From contig CAVQGZ010000008.1 in assembly GCA_963712175.1 (NCBI GenBank), positions 248,001 to 312,000 on the forward strand: a stretch of 64,000 nt of DNA. The letters are read 5' to 3'. The notes beneath the pieces are model-generated. The model searched no databases. It was not told where the DNA came from and saw only the letters and a program-made list of their open reading frames with translations. Both the position numbers and the translations under genes were made by a program. Origin of the DNA: CAVQGZ01 sp963712175. GTDB lineage: Bacteria; Actinomycetota; Actinomycetes; Jiangellales; Jiangellaceae. Positions 31,270 to 37,939 of the stretch are shown here, piece by piece. How positions within the stretch are numbered: the first letter of the stretch is position 1; each line of letters starts with the position of its first letter.

Positions 31270-31361
31270 GATCGGACCGTAGTCGGTCGGTGTGACAGCC
31301 GTGCGTCAGACCGAGCCTCTCGACGTGCCCGAACGCCGGTGCTCTGGCACCGTGGGCGCCC

Positions 31362-32057
31362 GTGAGTGATCTTGCTGGACGTTCCATCCTCGTGGCCGGG
31401 GCCACCGGGGGCCTCGGTTCGCGCGTGGCCAGGCGACTGGCTGACGCCGGCGCACTGCTGACGCTCGTGGGTCGAGACCTCGACAGGCTGCAGGCGGTCG
31501 GGTTGGACGCGACGCTCGTGCCGGCCGATCTCAGCAAGGCCTCCGCGGCCGGCAAGGTCGTGGCGCAGGCCGTCGAGGTGAACGGCGGTCTGGACGGGGT
31601 TGTCGTCGCATCCGGTGTCGTCGCGTTCGGGTCAGCCCTGGACACGCCCGACGACGTCCTCGTCGACGTCTTCACGATCAACACGCTGGCCCCCATTCGG
31701 CTGCTGCGGGCCTCGGCCGATCACCTCGCCGCGTCAGCCGCGGCGGGTCACGACCCCTTCTTCGTGACGATCAGCGCCGTCGTCGCCGAGCAGCCGGTGG
31801 CAGGCATGGCCGGCTACTCGGCCAGCAAGGCTGCACTGTCGGCGTTCGACGCCGCGGCCGCCCGCGAGCTGCGCCGCGCCAAGGTGCGCCTGCTGGACGT
31901 GCGTCCGCCGCACACCGAGACGGGGCTGGCCGACCGTCCCGTCCACGGGACGGCACCGCGGCTGCCCGAGGGGCACTCCCCGGACGCTGTGGCCGACCGC
32001 ATCGTGGCCGCGATCCGCGACGGCGAACGGGACCTGCCGGCGAGCGCGTTCGGCTGA
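31362..32057 (+). CDS. Short-chain dehydrogenase/reductase
   Basis: A 231-residue classical SDR. The cofactor loop GATGGLGSR (residues 13-21), the NTLAP segment, a catalytic Ser within FFVTISAVV and the YSASK motif are all visible. It should oxidise or reduce a hydroxyl/keto group using NAD(P). The substrate is unknown. It is divergent from the antiporter gene; 92 bases separate the two starts. The next downstream element is the structured intergenic region at 32.06-32.49 kb, so it is likely monocistronic. Confidence 0.85.
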   Translation: MSDLAGRSILVAGATGGLGSRVARRLADAGALLTLVGRDLDRLQAVGLDATLVPADLSKASAAGKVVAQAVEVNGGLDGVVVASGVVAFGSALDTPDDVLVDVFTINTLAPIRLLRASADHLAASAAAGHDPFFVTISAVVAEQPVAGMAGYSASKAALSAFDAAAARELRRAKVRLLDVRPPHTETGLADRPVHGTAPRLPEGHSPDAVADRIVAAIRDGERDLPASAFG

Positions 32058-32093
32058 TCGGACCCCTCGTCCCATCGCTCCTGTGCACGACTC

Positions 32094-32156
32094 GGTGGAC
32101 AAGATGTGCACGATGTGTGGACGAGACTCGTTTGCCCAGCATGTGGTTGGGGACAA
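32094..32156. other. Cluster of DnaA-box-like 9-mers
   Basis: GGTGGACAA (32094), TGTGGACGA (32116) and TGGGGACAA (32148) each differ at one position from TGTGGACAA, the complement of the actinobacterial DnaA box TTGTCCACA. A weaker TGTGGACGC follows at about 32161. No origin genes (dnaA, dnaN) are near, so an origin is unlikely. Titration or transcriptional sites are possible, and chance is not excluded. Confidence 0.25.
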
Positions 32157-32199
32157 CCTTGTGGACGCAGATCCCCATCACAGACGTCCCAAGAAGGGT

Positions 32200-32460
32200 G
32201 TTGCCCCTGCGGCCCTGCCGGAGCAGAGTTCTCCTCGTCACCACAGCGGTGGATCAGCCACCTGAGGGGTTCGCTCCTCGGAAGGCGGGAGACACGAGAC
32301 GGGGCTTCGGCCCCGACAACGGTCGCCAGTCGGCAGGTCGACCTCCGTGGAGGCAGTTCGGCCAAGTCGAAGGACGCAAGCGGCGCGCGAGCGCCGGGAG
32401 CGACCATCGAGCAACCGGACACCCGAGGCCCCTTCACCTCCTACGTGAAGGGGCCTCGGC
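32200..32460 (+). ncRNA. Candidate structured RNA with UUCG and GNRA tetraloops
   Basis: Between the SDR and the DUF4203 gene, about 260 bases contain a chain of hairpins on the plus strand. An 8-bp stem closes a TTCG loop at 32262-32281, and a 6-bp stem closes a TTCG loop at 32300-32315. A short CCTC/GAGG stem lies near 32345. A GGCGC/GCGCC stem closed by a GCGA loop lies near 32384. The chain ends in the 15-bp terminator at 32423-32459. UUCG and GNRA loops read on this strand only, which sets the orientation. No convincing protein is encoded. I do not match it to RNase P, tmRNA, SRP or 6S RNA, and it might instead be a long untranslated tail. Confidence 0.35.
32423..32459. terminator. Strong hairpin terminator
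   Basis: A perfect 15-bp stem (CCGAGGCCCCTTCAC with GTGAAGGGGCCTCGG) and a 7-base loop. It sits 30 bases beyond the stop of the minus-strand DUF4203 gene and at the 3' end of the plus-strand structured region, so it can terminate both directions. Confidence 0.75.
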
Positions 32461-32489
32461 CCTGTCTGGGGGTAGGTGCGCGACTCGTC

Positions 32490-33050
32490 CTACGCCGAGG
32501 GCTGGGCAGCCCCGGCCGGCTTCTTCGATCGGCGCAGCGCACCCGACTGGACGAGCATGCCCACCAGCGCCGTCCCCAGCCCGATCCACAGCGTCGTAGC
32601 CGACGCGAGGTCGACATCGGTGGCACCCAGACCCGAGGCGACGTACCAGCCGCCGCCGAGGGCAGTCGTGACCACGATCCCGACGTCGAAGAGAACTCGC
32701 ACGAGCAGCCACCCGAGCGCTCCGGCGCCGGCGAAGACGAGCCACTGCCACGCGGAGTCGTCGACGTAGAGCACGAAGAGCGCCCGCCCCACGACGGCGA
32801 GCAGCAGGGCCGCGGCGATCGCGGCGACGAGACGCAGGCTCTTCACCGTCACGATGGCTCCGGCCGCTCCCACCGCCAGGGCCAGCACGGTCACGACCGT
32901 GGGGTCGAGATCGGGCAGCAGCGCCCGGACGAGACTCGAGGTCAGCAGAAAGCCCACGAGGCCGACGGCCAGCCAGAAGACGTGTCGCCCGACGAGGGCG
33001 AGCACCACCCCGGCCCCTACGAGCATCCAGCCCAGCACCGCAGAGTCCAT
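32490..33050 (-). CDS. DUF4203/TMEM198-like membrane protein
   Basis: A 186-residue protein with about seven short membrane segments (GWMLVGAGVVLALVG, FWLAVGLVGFLLTSS, VVTVLALAVGAAGAIV, and others). The spacing and the aromatic-glycine pattern match DUF4203 (TM7S3/TMEM198-like) domains, whose role in bacteria is unknown. The ATG at 33050 has a GGAGG ribosome binding site six bases upstream, so I prefer it to the longer open frame. A basic C-terminus (RRSKK) is probably cytoplasmic. It is divergent from the flavin dioxygenase at 33142. Confidence 0.65.
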   Translation of the reverse strand: MDSAVLGWMLVGAGVVLALVGRHVFWLAVGLVGFLLTSSLVRALLPDLDPTVVTVLALAVGAAGAIVTVKSLRLVAAIAAALLLAVVGRALFVLYVDDSAWQWLVFAGAGALGWLLVRVLFDVGIVVTTALGGGWYVASGLGATDVDLASATTLWIGLGTALVGMLVQSGALRRSKKPAGAAQPSA

Positions 33051-33106
33051 GCGCCACCTCCGCCGCCAGCCTATCCGCGGGCGATCCGGCCCCGGGAGCG
33101 GCGGAT

Positions 33107-33134
33107 TTGACCACAACCTACGGTTGCGTAAGTT
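33107..33134 (+). promoter_or_regulatory. Promoter with embedded operator, leaderless start
   Basis: TTGACC (33107) and TAAGTT (33129) are 16 bases apart and place the transcription start at or next to the GTG at 33142. An inverted repeat AACCTACG / CGTAAGTT with a 4-base spacer (33115-33134) covers the spacer and -10, typical of a repressor site; TetR-type regulators of lipid genes often use such sequences. Confidence 0.5.
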
Positions 33135-33141
33135 AGCGCCC

Positions 33142-34593
33142 GTGGGTCGCGCCGACACTCTCCCGGAGATCATCCAAGGCGGCATGGGTGTTGCCGTGTC
33201 GCACTGGCGGCTTGCCCGAACAGTCGCGCGGGCCGGGGGGCTCGGGGTCATCTCCGGGGTCGGCCCCGACCTGATGGTGGCCCGCCTGCTGCAGGACGGA
33301 GACCCCGAGGGTGACGTGCGACGCGTCCTGGGTCGCTACCCCGACCAGTCCTTCGTCCAGGCAACGCTCGACCGATTCTTCCGCCCCGGCGGGTTGGCGC
33401 CCGGGCAGCCCTACCGACCCATCCCCAAGCTCGACCTGCATCACAAGGCTGACGCCGTGCGACTCAGCGCGCTCGGCGCCTACGTCCAGGTCGCCCTGGC
33501 GAAGGAGGGCCACGAGGGGCCCATCGGCATCAACCTGCTGGAGAAGGTGCAGATCTGGACCCCGTCGGCACTCCTCGGGGCCATGATCGCTGGGGTCGAC
33601 GCGGTTCTCGTGGGGGCGGGAGTGCCGTCGCACCTCCCCCGACTGCTCGACTCCCTGTCCCGGCTCGAGCCGGTCACCCTGCCCATCGACGTCTCCGGCG
33701 CGACCGCTGACGACGACTTCTCGATCAGCCTCGACCCCACTGCGGTGGTGGACGGCCTGCCAGCCTCGTTGCCGCGTCCGGCGTTCCTGGCCATCGTGTC
33801 CGCGCACGTCCTGGCCACCTACCTGGCGCGCAGCGACGACACTCGCCCGGACGGGTTCGTCATCGAAGGCCCCACTGCGGGCGGCCACAACGCGCCGCCC
33901 CGTCGCCCGGAGACCGACGAGAGCGGACAGGTCATGTACGGGCCACGCGACGTGGTCGACCTCGCCAAGGTGGCGGCCACCGGGCTCCCGTTCTGGCTGG
34001 CGGGCGGGTACGGCGCACCCGAGCAGGTGGCGGCGGCGCGCGAGCAGGGCGCTGCCGGCGTCCAGCTCGGCACGGTCTTCGCGCTGTCGGCCGAGTCGGG
34101 AATGCGCCCCGAGCTGCGCCAGACGCTTCTCGACGGTCTCGCCGACGGGACCCTCGACGTCCGCACGGACGGTCGGGCGAGCCCCACGGGCTTCCCCTTC
34201 AAGGTGGTCCAGCAGGCCGGCACCGTCGCTGATCCGGATGTGATCGGTCAGCGGGAGCGCATCTGCGACCTCGGATACTTGCGCACGCTGTTTCGTCGTG
34301 AGGACGGGACCGTCGGCTACCGCTGCCCCTCCGAGCCGGTGGACGCCTTCGTCAAGAAGGGTGGTGACGCCGAGGAGACCGAGGGACGCATGTGCCTGTG
34401 CAACGGGCTGCTGGCCACCGCCGGACACCCGCAGCGACGCCCCGCGTCAGCAGGTCTGACCGAGGAGCCGGCCCTGCTCACCCTGGGCCAGGATCTCGAC
34501 GGCGCCCGTCGGCTGCAGCAGATGTACCCGGACGGGTGGTCGGCGGCGGACGTGGTCGCCTGGCTGAGCCCGACGTCGGTCACGCCCGGCTGA
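33142..34593 (+). CDS. Nitronate monooxygenase-like flavoprotein (NPD family)
   Basis: A 483-residue TIM-barrel flavoprotein. Landmarks are IIQGGMGVAVSHWRLA at the N-terminus, GVDAVLVGAG, the EGPTAGGHNAPP segment that includes the family's His, and the FMN phosphate-binding GGYGAPEQVAAA and AAGVQLGTVFA. It belongs to the 2-nitropropane dioxygenase-like group, which oxidises nitronates or acts as an enoyl reductase in lipid metabolism. The extra C-terminal region with CPSEPVDAF and MCLCNGLLAT resembles a larger subfamily often annotated as nitronate monooxygenase, without known substrate. The open frame extends upstream, but the promoter arrangement supports GTG 33142. Confidence 0.8.
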   Translation: MGRADTLPEIIQGGMGVAVSHWRLARTVARAGGLGVISGVGPDLMVARLLQDGDPEGDVRRVLGRYPDQSFVQATLDRFFRPGGLAPGQPYRPIPKLDLHHKADAVRLSALGAYVQVALAKEGHEGPIGINLLEKVQIWTPSALLGAMIAGVDAVLVGAGVPSHLPRLLDSLSRLEPVTLPIDVSGATADDDFSISLDPTAVVDGLPASLPRPAFLAIVSAHVLATYLARSDDTRPDGFVIEGPTAGGHNAPPRRPETDESGQVMYGPRDVVDLAKVAATGLPFWLAGGYGAPEQVAAAREQGAAGVQLGTVFALSAESGMRPELRQTLLDGLADGTLDVRTDGRASPTGFPFKVVQQAGTVADPDVIGQRERICDLGYLRTLFRREDGTVGYRCPSEPVDAFVKKGGDAEETEGRMCLCNGLLATAGHPQRRPASAGLTEEPALLTLGQDLDGARRLQQMYPDGWSAADVVAWLSPTSVTPG

Positions 34594-34611
34594 GGTCGGA
34601 TCGGACCGAGG

Positions 34612-35097
34612 TCAGATCAGGTTCGTCCCGTCGTGGGCCCGGACGGGCGGCGGGCCGGGCGTCCGGCCGGCGCGCAGCGCCGTCCACACCCCGAGCGCGT
34701 CGGTGAACCGAACGGCCCAGGCCGGGGGCATGAGCCCGTCGATCTCGTCGGGGCGCAGCCACCGCCAGTCGCTGGTCTCGTCGCTGGTGCCCTCGGTGCC
34801 GCCGATACGGGAGCACAGGAAGACCAGGGCCACCGGGCCGAGCGCCATGTTCTGGTAGACGCCGCTGAGCGCGACGGGCTCGACCTCCAGCCCACTCTCC
34901 TCGTGCACCTCGCGGACGAGTCCGTCGACCACTCGCTCGTCATGCTCGAGCGCACCGCCGGGGAGCTCCCAGCGAGCCGGCGTGCGACGGCGCACGGCCA
35001 GGGCGCGACCGGCCTCGTCGACGACGACGCCGGCCACGCCCACGACGTGTCGGGGCAGGCCCGACACCTGCGCCTTCTCGACGGGGGAGGGAGTCAC
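34612..35097 (-). CDS. Nudix hydrolase
   Basis: A 161-residue Nudix protein. The Nudix box is complete: G-x5-E-x7-REVxEE-x-G is seen in GALEHDE followed by LVREVHEESGLEV. It cleaves a nucleoside diphosphate linked to another group; the substrate is not evident. The start is GTG 35097, overlapping the stop of the PadR gene by four bases (GTGA), so translation is coupled and expression probably follows the PadR operator. It ends 18 bases from the convergent flavoprotein gene. Confidence 0.85.
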   Translation of the reverse strand: MTPSPVEKAQVSGLPRHVVGVAGVVVDEAGRALAVRRRTPARWELPGGALEHDERVVDGLVREVHEESGLEVEPVALSGVYQNMALGPVALVFLCSRIGGTEGTSDETSDWRWLRPDEIDGLMPPAWAVRFTDALGVWTALRAGRTPGPPPVRAHDGTNLI

Positions 35098-35819
35098 GGC
35101 TGGCTGGGCCCCTCGCCCTCGCCGTCCTCCGGACCGTCCTCGCTCTCGCTGATGGCGTCGGCGTCGGTGTCGGCCTCGTCGAAGGCCGCACGCTCGGCAG
35201 TGGAGTCACCGGCCAGCACGCGGTAGAGGGCGCGCTTCGTCTCCACGAGCACCTCGGTCGCCTCGGCGATCTGTCCCTCGTCGCCGGACTGGGTCACCTG
35301 CCACAGGGCTCCCGCAGCCTGTCGAGCCGCATCGAGCAGCTGCAGCGTGATCTCGGGAGGGGTGTCGATGTCGGCCCAGGGCTCGCCCAGGCTCTCGGCG
35401 TTCTCCTCGACGAACTCACGTCCGGTGTCGGTCAGGTCGAAGACCCGGCGTTCGCCGTCACGCTCGGCCTGCACGAGTCCCTCGGCGGCAAGCCGCTTCA
35501 GAACCGGGTAGACCGAACCGGGGCTCGGCTGCCAGCGTCCTTCGCTGCGCTCGACGAGCTCGGTGATGATCTCGTAGCCGTGCCGTGGCTGCTCCGCGAG
35601 CAGCAGCAGCACCGCCGCGCGCACGTCGCCGCGTCCGGCTCGACCACGGGGGCCGCCGAACGGGAAGCCGAATGCCCCGAAGGGCGCTCCACGGAATCCA
35701 GCCGCCCACGGCGGCGGACCGCCGGGGCGTCCACCGCGCTCGCCGCGGCCCGAGCCGCGCCGCCCACCGTGTCCGCCGTGCCCGGCGTTGGTCATGTAGG
35801 TCATGAACAGGGGGTTCAT
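35094..35819 (-). CDS. PadR-family transcriptional regulator
   Basis: A 241-residue protein. After a flexible Gly/Arg-rich N-terminus (residues 12-60), the winged helix typical of PadR appears: VRAAVLLLLAEQPRHGYEIITEL, PSPGSVYPVLKRLAAEGLV and the wing RRVFDLTDTG. The C-terminal helices form the dimerisation region, ending in a highly acidic tail. The ATG at 35819 is supported by AAAGGAGCAACC just upstream. Two palindromes in the divergent promoter region fit autoregulation. It is co-transcribed with the Nudix gene and divergent from the YqeY gene. The effector is unknown. Confidence 0.85.
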   Translation of the reverse strand: MNPLFMTYMTNAGHGGHGGRRGSGRGERGGRPGGPPPWAAGFRGAPFGAFGFPFGGPRGRAGRGDVRAAVLLLLAEQPRHGYEIITELVERSEGRWQPSPGSVYPVLKRLAAEGLVQAERDGERRVFDLTDTGREFVEENAESLGEPWADIDTPPEITLQLLDAARQAAGALWQVTQSGDEGQIAEATEVLVETKRALYRVLAGDSTAERAAFDEADTDADAISESEDGPEDGEGEGPSQP

Positions 35820-35834
35820 GGTTGCTCCTTTCCT

Positions 35835-35870
35835 ATCGCGAACCTGTCGCGATGTAGTAACGATATATCG
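35835..35870. promoter_or_regulatory. Candidate PadR operator
   Basis: A perfect inverted repeat ATCGCGA / TCGCGAT with a 5-base spacer (35835-35853) is followed by the 10-base palindrome CGATATATCG (35861-35870). They lie 15-50 bases upstream of padR and in the divergent region with the YqeY gene. The AT-rich second element also contains a possible -10. Confidence 0.5.
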
Positions 35871-35918
35871 CAACTGTCCTCCGACGCAATCCATTCCCCG
35901 GCAGCGCACAATGTCGGT

Positions 35919-36386
35919 GTGAACGAGTTGCAGACTCGGCTTCAGGCCGACCTGACCACCGCCATGAAGCAGCGCGACGAGCTGCGGACGGCGGCGCTGC
36001 GCATGGCTCTTGCGGCGTTGTCGACGGAGCAGACGTCCGGCAAGGTGGCGCGCGAGCTGACCGACGACGACGTCGTCACCGTCCTCGCGCGCGAGTCGAA
36101 GAAGCGTCGTGAGGCTGCCGAGGCGTTCGAGACCGCCGGACGTGCCGACTCCGCCGAGCGTGAGCGTGCCGAGGAGGCCGTCCTGGCGCAGTACCTGCCG
36201 GCTGCCCTGGGTGAGGCTGAGCTCGACTCGCTCGTAGCCCAAGCGGTGAGCGCTGCCGCGGAGTCGGGGGTGTCCGGGCCCAAGGCCATGGGCGCGGTGA
36301 TGAAGACCCTGCAGCCGCAGGTGAAGGGTCGAGCCGACGGGGCAGTCGTCGCCGCCAAGGTGCGTGTGGCACTGCAGGGGAGTTGA
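35919..36386 (+). CDS. GatB/YqeY domain protein
   Basis: A 155-residue YqeY-type protein starting at GTG 35919 (NELQTRLQADLTTAMKQRDELRTAALRM). The C-terminal half VAQAVSAAAESGVSGPKAMGAVMKTLQPQVKGRADG matches the GatB/YqeY tail domain that in GatB binds tRNA. The free-standing protein's role is not settled. It is divergent from padR and shares the operator region, so could be affected by it. It is convergent with the HprK-like kinase, 7 bases apart. Confidence 0.85.
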   Translation: MNELQTRLQADLTTAMKQRDELRTAALRMALAALSTEQTSGKVARELTDDDVVTVLARESKKRREAAEAFETAGRADSAERERAEEAVLAQYLPAALGEAELDSLVAQAVSAAAESGVSGPKAMGAVMKTLQPQVKGRADGAVVAAKVRVALQGS

Positions 36387-36393
36387 TCGGGGG

Positions 36394-37128
36394 CTACTCC
36401 ACGATCTGCTGGTCTGCCAGGTCAAGCAGCCGACCGGCAGCGTCGTCGGCCTCGCCGCGCGTGCCGGTCACGACGACCGCGCTCTGCACGGCGGCTGCGA
36501 CGGCGCTCATCGCCGTCTCCGGCCGGCTACGGGCGCACACCGTGTTGTCGAGCATCTCGAGAGCCCCGCGTGCCCGTGACACACGCGTGATCCGCCAGCC
36601 GTCGGGGTCGAAGGTGAGCCGCGCCACAACCGACAGCGGGAGGGGACCCATCTCGACGGCGGATCCGAGGTCGGCCGGACTCACCTCGGACCATCCAGCC
36701 GCGCGGCGCATCCGCAGGCGTCTCGGGTAGGCATGCACCCGGCCGTCGAGCCCCAGCACCGCGTACTCGTCAGACATGTATGCCGCGCCGCGCCTGAGCA
36801 GGGCGGCGGTCAGCGTTGACTTGCCTGCGTGGCTGCGACCCGGGATGACGACGGCGCGGCCGCGCCACGCCACGCAGCCGGCGTGGACGAACGCCTGCTC
36901 GTGGGCCCATTCGGCGACCCACAGCTCTAGCTCTGGGAGCACCCGCGCCAGAAGGTCGCTCCTACTGGCGGCCGTCCACGATCGTTCCGGCTCGACCTCA
37001 GGCTCGGTGCTTCGAAGCGCGAAGCCCGGCGGCAGCCGGTCGATGAGCAGGCGTTCTGCCGACTCGTCGCTGACGTCGACCCGAGCCGAGCGACCGTACG
37101 CCGTCACCTCGATGGACCGAACCGACAC
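36394..37128 (-). CDS. HprK-like P-loop kinase (first of two in window)
   Basis: A 244-residue protein with a Walker A loop GRSHAGKST (residues 97-105) and the MSDEYAVL segment (Asp120-Glu121) that follows in HPr-kinase/phosphorylase-type catalytic domains. The CVAWRGRAVVIPG strand before the loop is also typical. The region before residue 85 has no recognised domain. Stand-alone HprK-like kinases are found near PqqD-like proteins in peptide-modification and glycan clusters; here a PqqD-Tat gene is divergent, 71 bases away. The substrate is unknown. HPr of the PTS is unlikely, as no PTS gene is in the window. Confidence 0.7.
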   Translation of the reverse strand: MSVRSIEVTAYGRSARVDVSDESAERLLIDRLPPGFALRSTEPEVEPERSWTAASRSDLLARVLPELELWVAEWAHEQAFVHAGCVAWRGRAVVIPGRSHAGKSTLTAALLRRGAAYMSDEYAVLGLDGRVHAYPRRLRMRRAAGWSEVSPADLGSAVEMGPLPLSVVARLTFDPDGWRITRVSRARGALEMLDNTVCARSRPETAMSAVAAAVQSAVVVTGTRGEADDAAGRLLDLADQQIVE

Positions 37129-37185
37129 GCCGCCAGGCTAGGCCTGCCCGATTCCGTCGAACTGGCAGGTTGTGCCCCCTATCGG

Positions 37186-37191
37186 TATCTT
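37186..37191 (+). promoter_or_regulatory. -10 promoter element of the PqqD-Tat gene
   Basis: TATCTT fits TANNNT and stands 9 bases before the GTG at 37200, implying a leaderless transcript that starts at the initiation codon. The surrounding 30 bases are AT-richer than the genes. No convincing -35 is seen. Confidence 0.4.
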
Positions 37192-37199
37192 TTCGCCTC

Positions 37200-37877
37200 G
37201 TGTCCGCAGTCCCCCGCCCCTCGAGTCGTCGTGGCGACCTCATCGTCCGCGAGATCGACGACGAGGTTGTGGTGCACGACCCAACCACCGATCGCATCAC
37301 CCATCTGGACCGGGTGACGGCTGCCGTCTGGTATGCCTGCGACGGTCGACGTGACGTCGCGAGCATCGCGGCTGCGGCGGGGGTGACGCTCGACCAGGCC
37401 GAGACCGCCGTCGACCGACTGGTCGAGGGCGGACTGGCCAGTGGTGGAGGCTTGTCGCGCCGCACCCTCCTGGCCCGCGCCGGGGCCGTCGCGTGGACCG
37501 TACCGCTGGTGAGCATCGCGGCACCGAGTGCTGCCTACGCCGCGTCCCCGGGTACCCCGCCCGCCGTCCCTGAAGTCGGAACCATCACTCACACCTGTCG
37601 TGGCGCCCACACTCGCGTCTTCACGATTCCGGTGACAGGGCTGCCGGCGAACACGTCTGTCGCCATCACCGCAACCTTCTCGCCCGGCGGAGTGATCCCC
37701 AACAGCCCAGTTCTGGTCACAACTGATCAGAACGGGGCAGCGACATACAGGCATGAGTTCCGCAGCGTGGGCAACCCGGTTCGGTGCCGCACTGTCGTTG
37801 CCGTCTCGTACAGACCTGCTAGCGACGCGGTCGCACAGAACATCCCAGTGACGCCCTACGAGGGGTGCTGTCCCTAG
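37200..37877 (+). CDS. PqqD-domain protein with internal Tat-type export signal
   Basis: A 225-residue protein starting at GTG 37200. Residues 12-80 are a PqqD-like winged helix (LIVREIDDEVVVHDPTTDRI, AAVWYACDG, DRLVEGGLA), the fold used for peptide recognition. Residues 86-91 are SRRTLL, a twin-arginine motif, followed by a hydrophobic segment and AYA/A cleavage site near residue 114. The remaining 110 residues form a beta-rich exported domain with three Cys near GCC at the end. A Tat signal behind a cytoplasmic domain is unusual, and the PqqD part may stay in the cell or guide export. It is divergent from the HprK-like kinase. Confidence 0.65.
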   Translation: MSAVPRPSSRRGDLIVREIDDEVVVHDPTTDRITHLDRVTAAVWYACDGRRDVASIAAAAGVTLDQAETAVDRLVEGGLASGGGLSRRTLLARAGAVAWTVPLVSIAAPSAAYAASPGTPPAVPEVGTITHTCRGAHTRVFTIPVTGLPANTSVAITATFSPGGVIPNSPVLVTTDQNGAATYRHEFRSVGNPVRCRTVVAVSYRPASDAVAQNIPVTPYEGCCP

Positions 37878-37939
37878 TCGTTCCTGGCAGCCGATCATCC
37901 AGACGCCCGACGCGGTGATCCGGCTGGCATGATCCGTGC

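Noticed and set aside
32094..32170. Chromosomal origin of replication
   Set aside because: DnaA-box-like sequences are all imperfect, and neither dnaA, dnaN nor rpmH is near.
32200..32460. RNase P RNA, tmRNA or 6S RNA identity for the structured region
   Set aside because: None of the conserved segments I know for these RNAs (such as the P4 region of RNase P) can be found. It is kept only as an unassigned candidate.
35094..36425. A 443-codon reading of the PadR gene extending upstream
   Set aside because: The ATG at 35819 has a good ribosome binding site, and the extension is antisense to the YqeY gene.
36394..37877. A lasso-peptide or PQQ biosynthesis cluster
   Set aside because: Asparagine-synthetase-like, transglutaminase-like, radical SAM and precursor peptide genes are absent from both PqqD loci.
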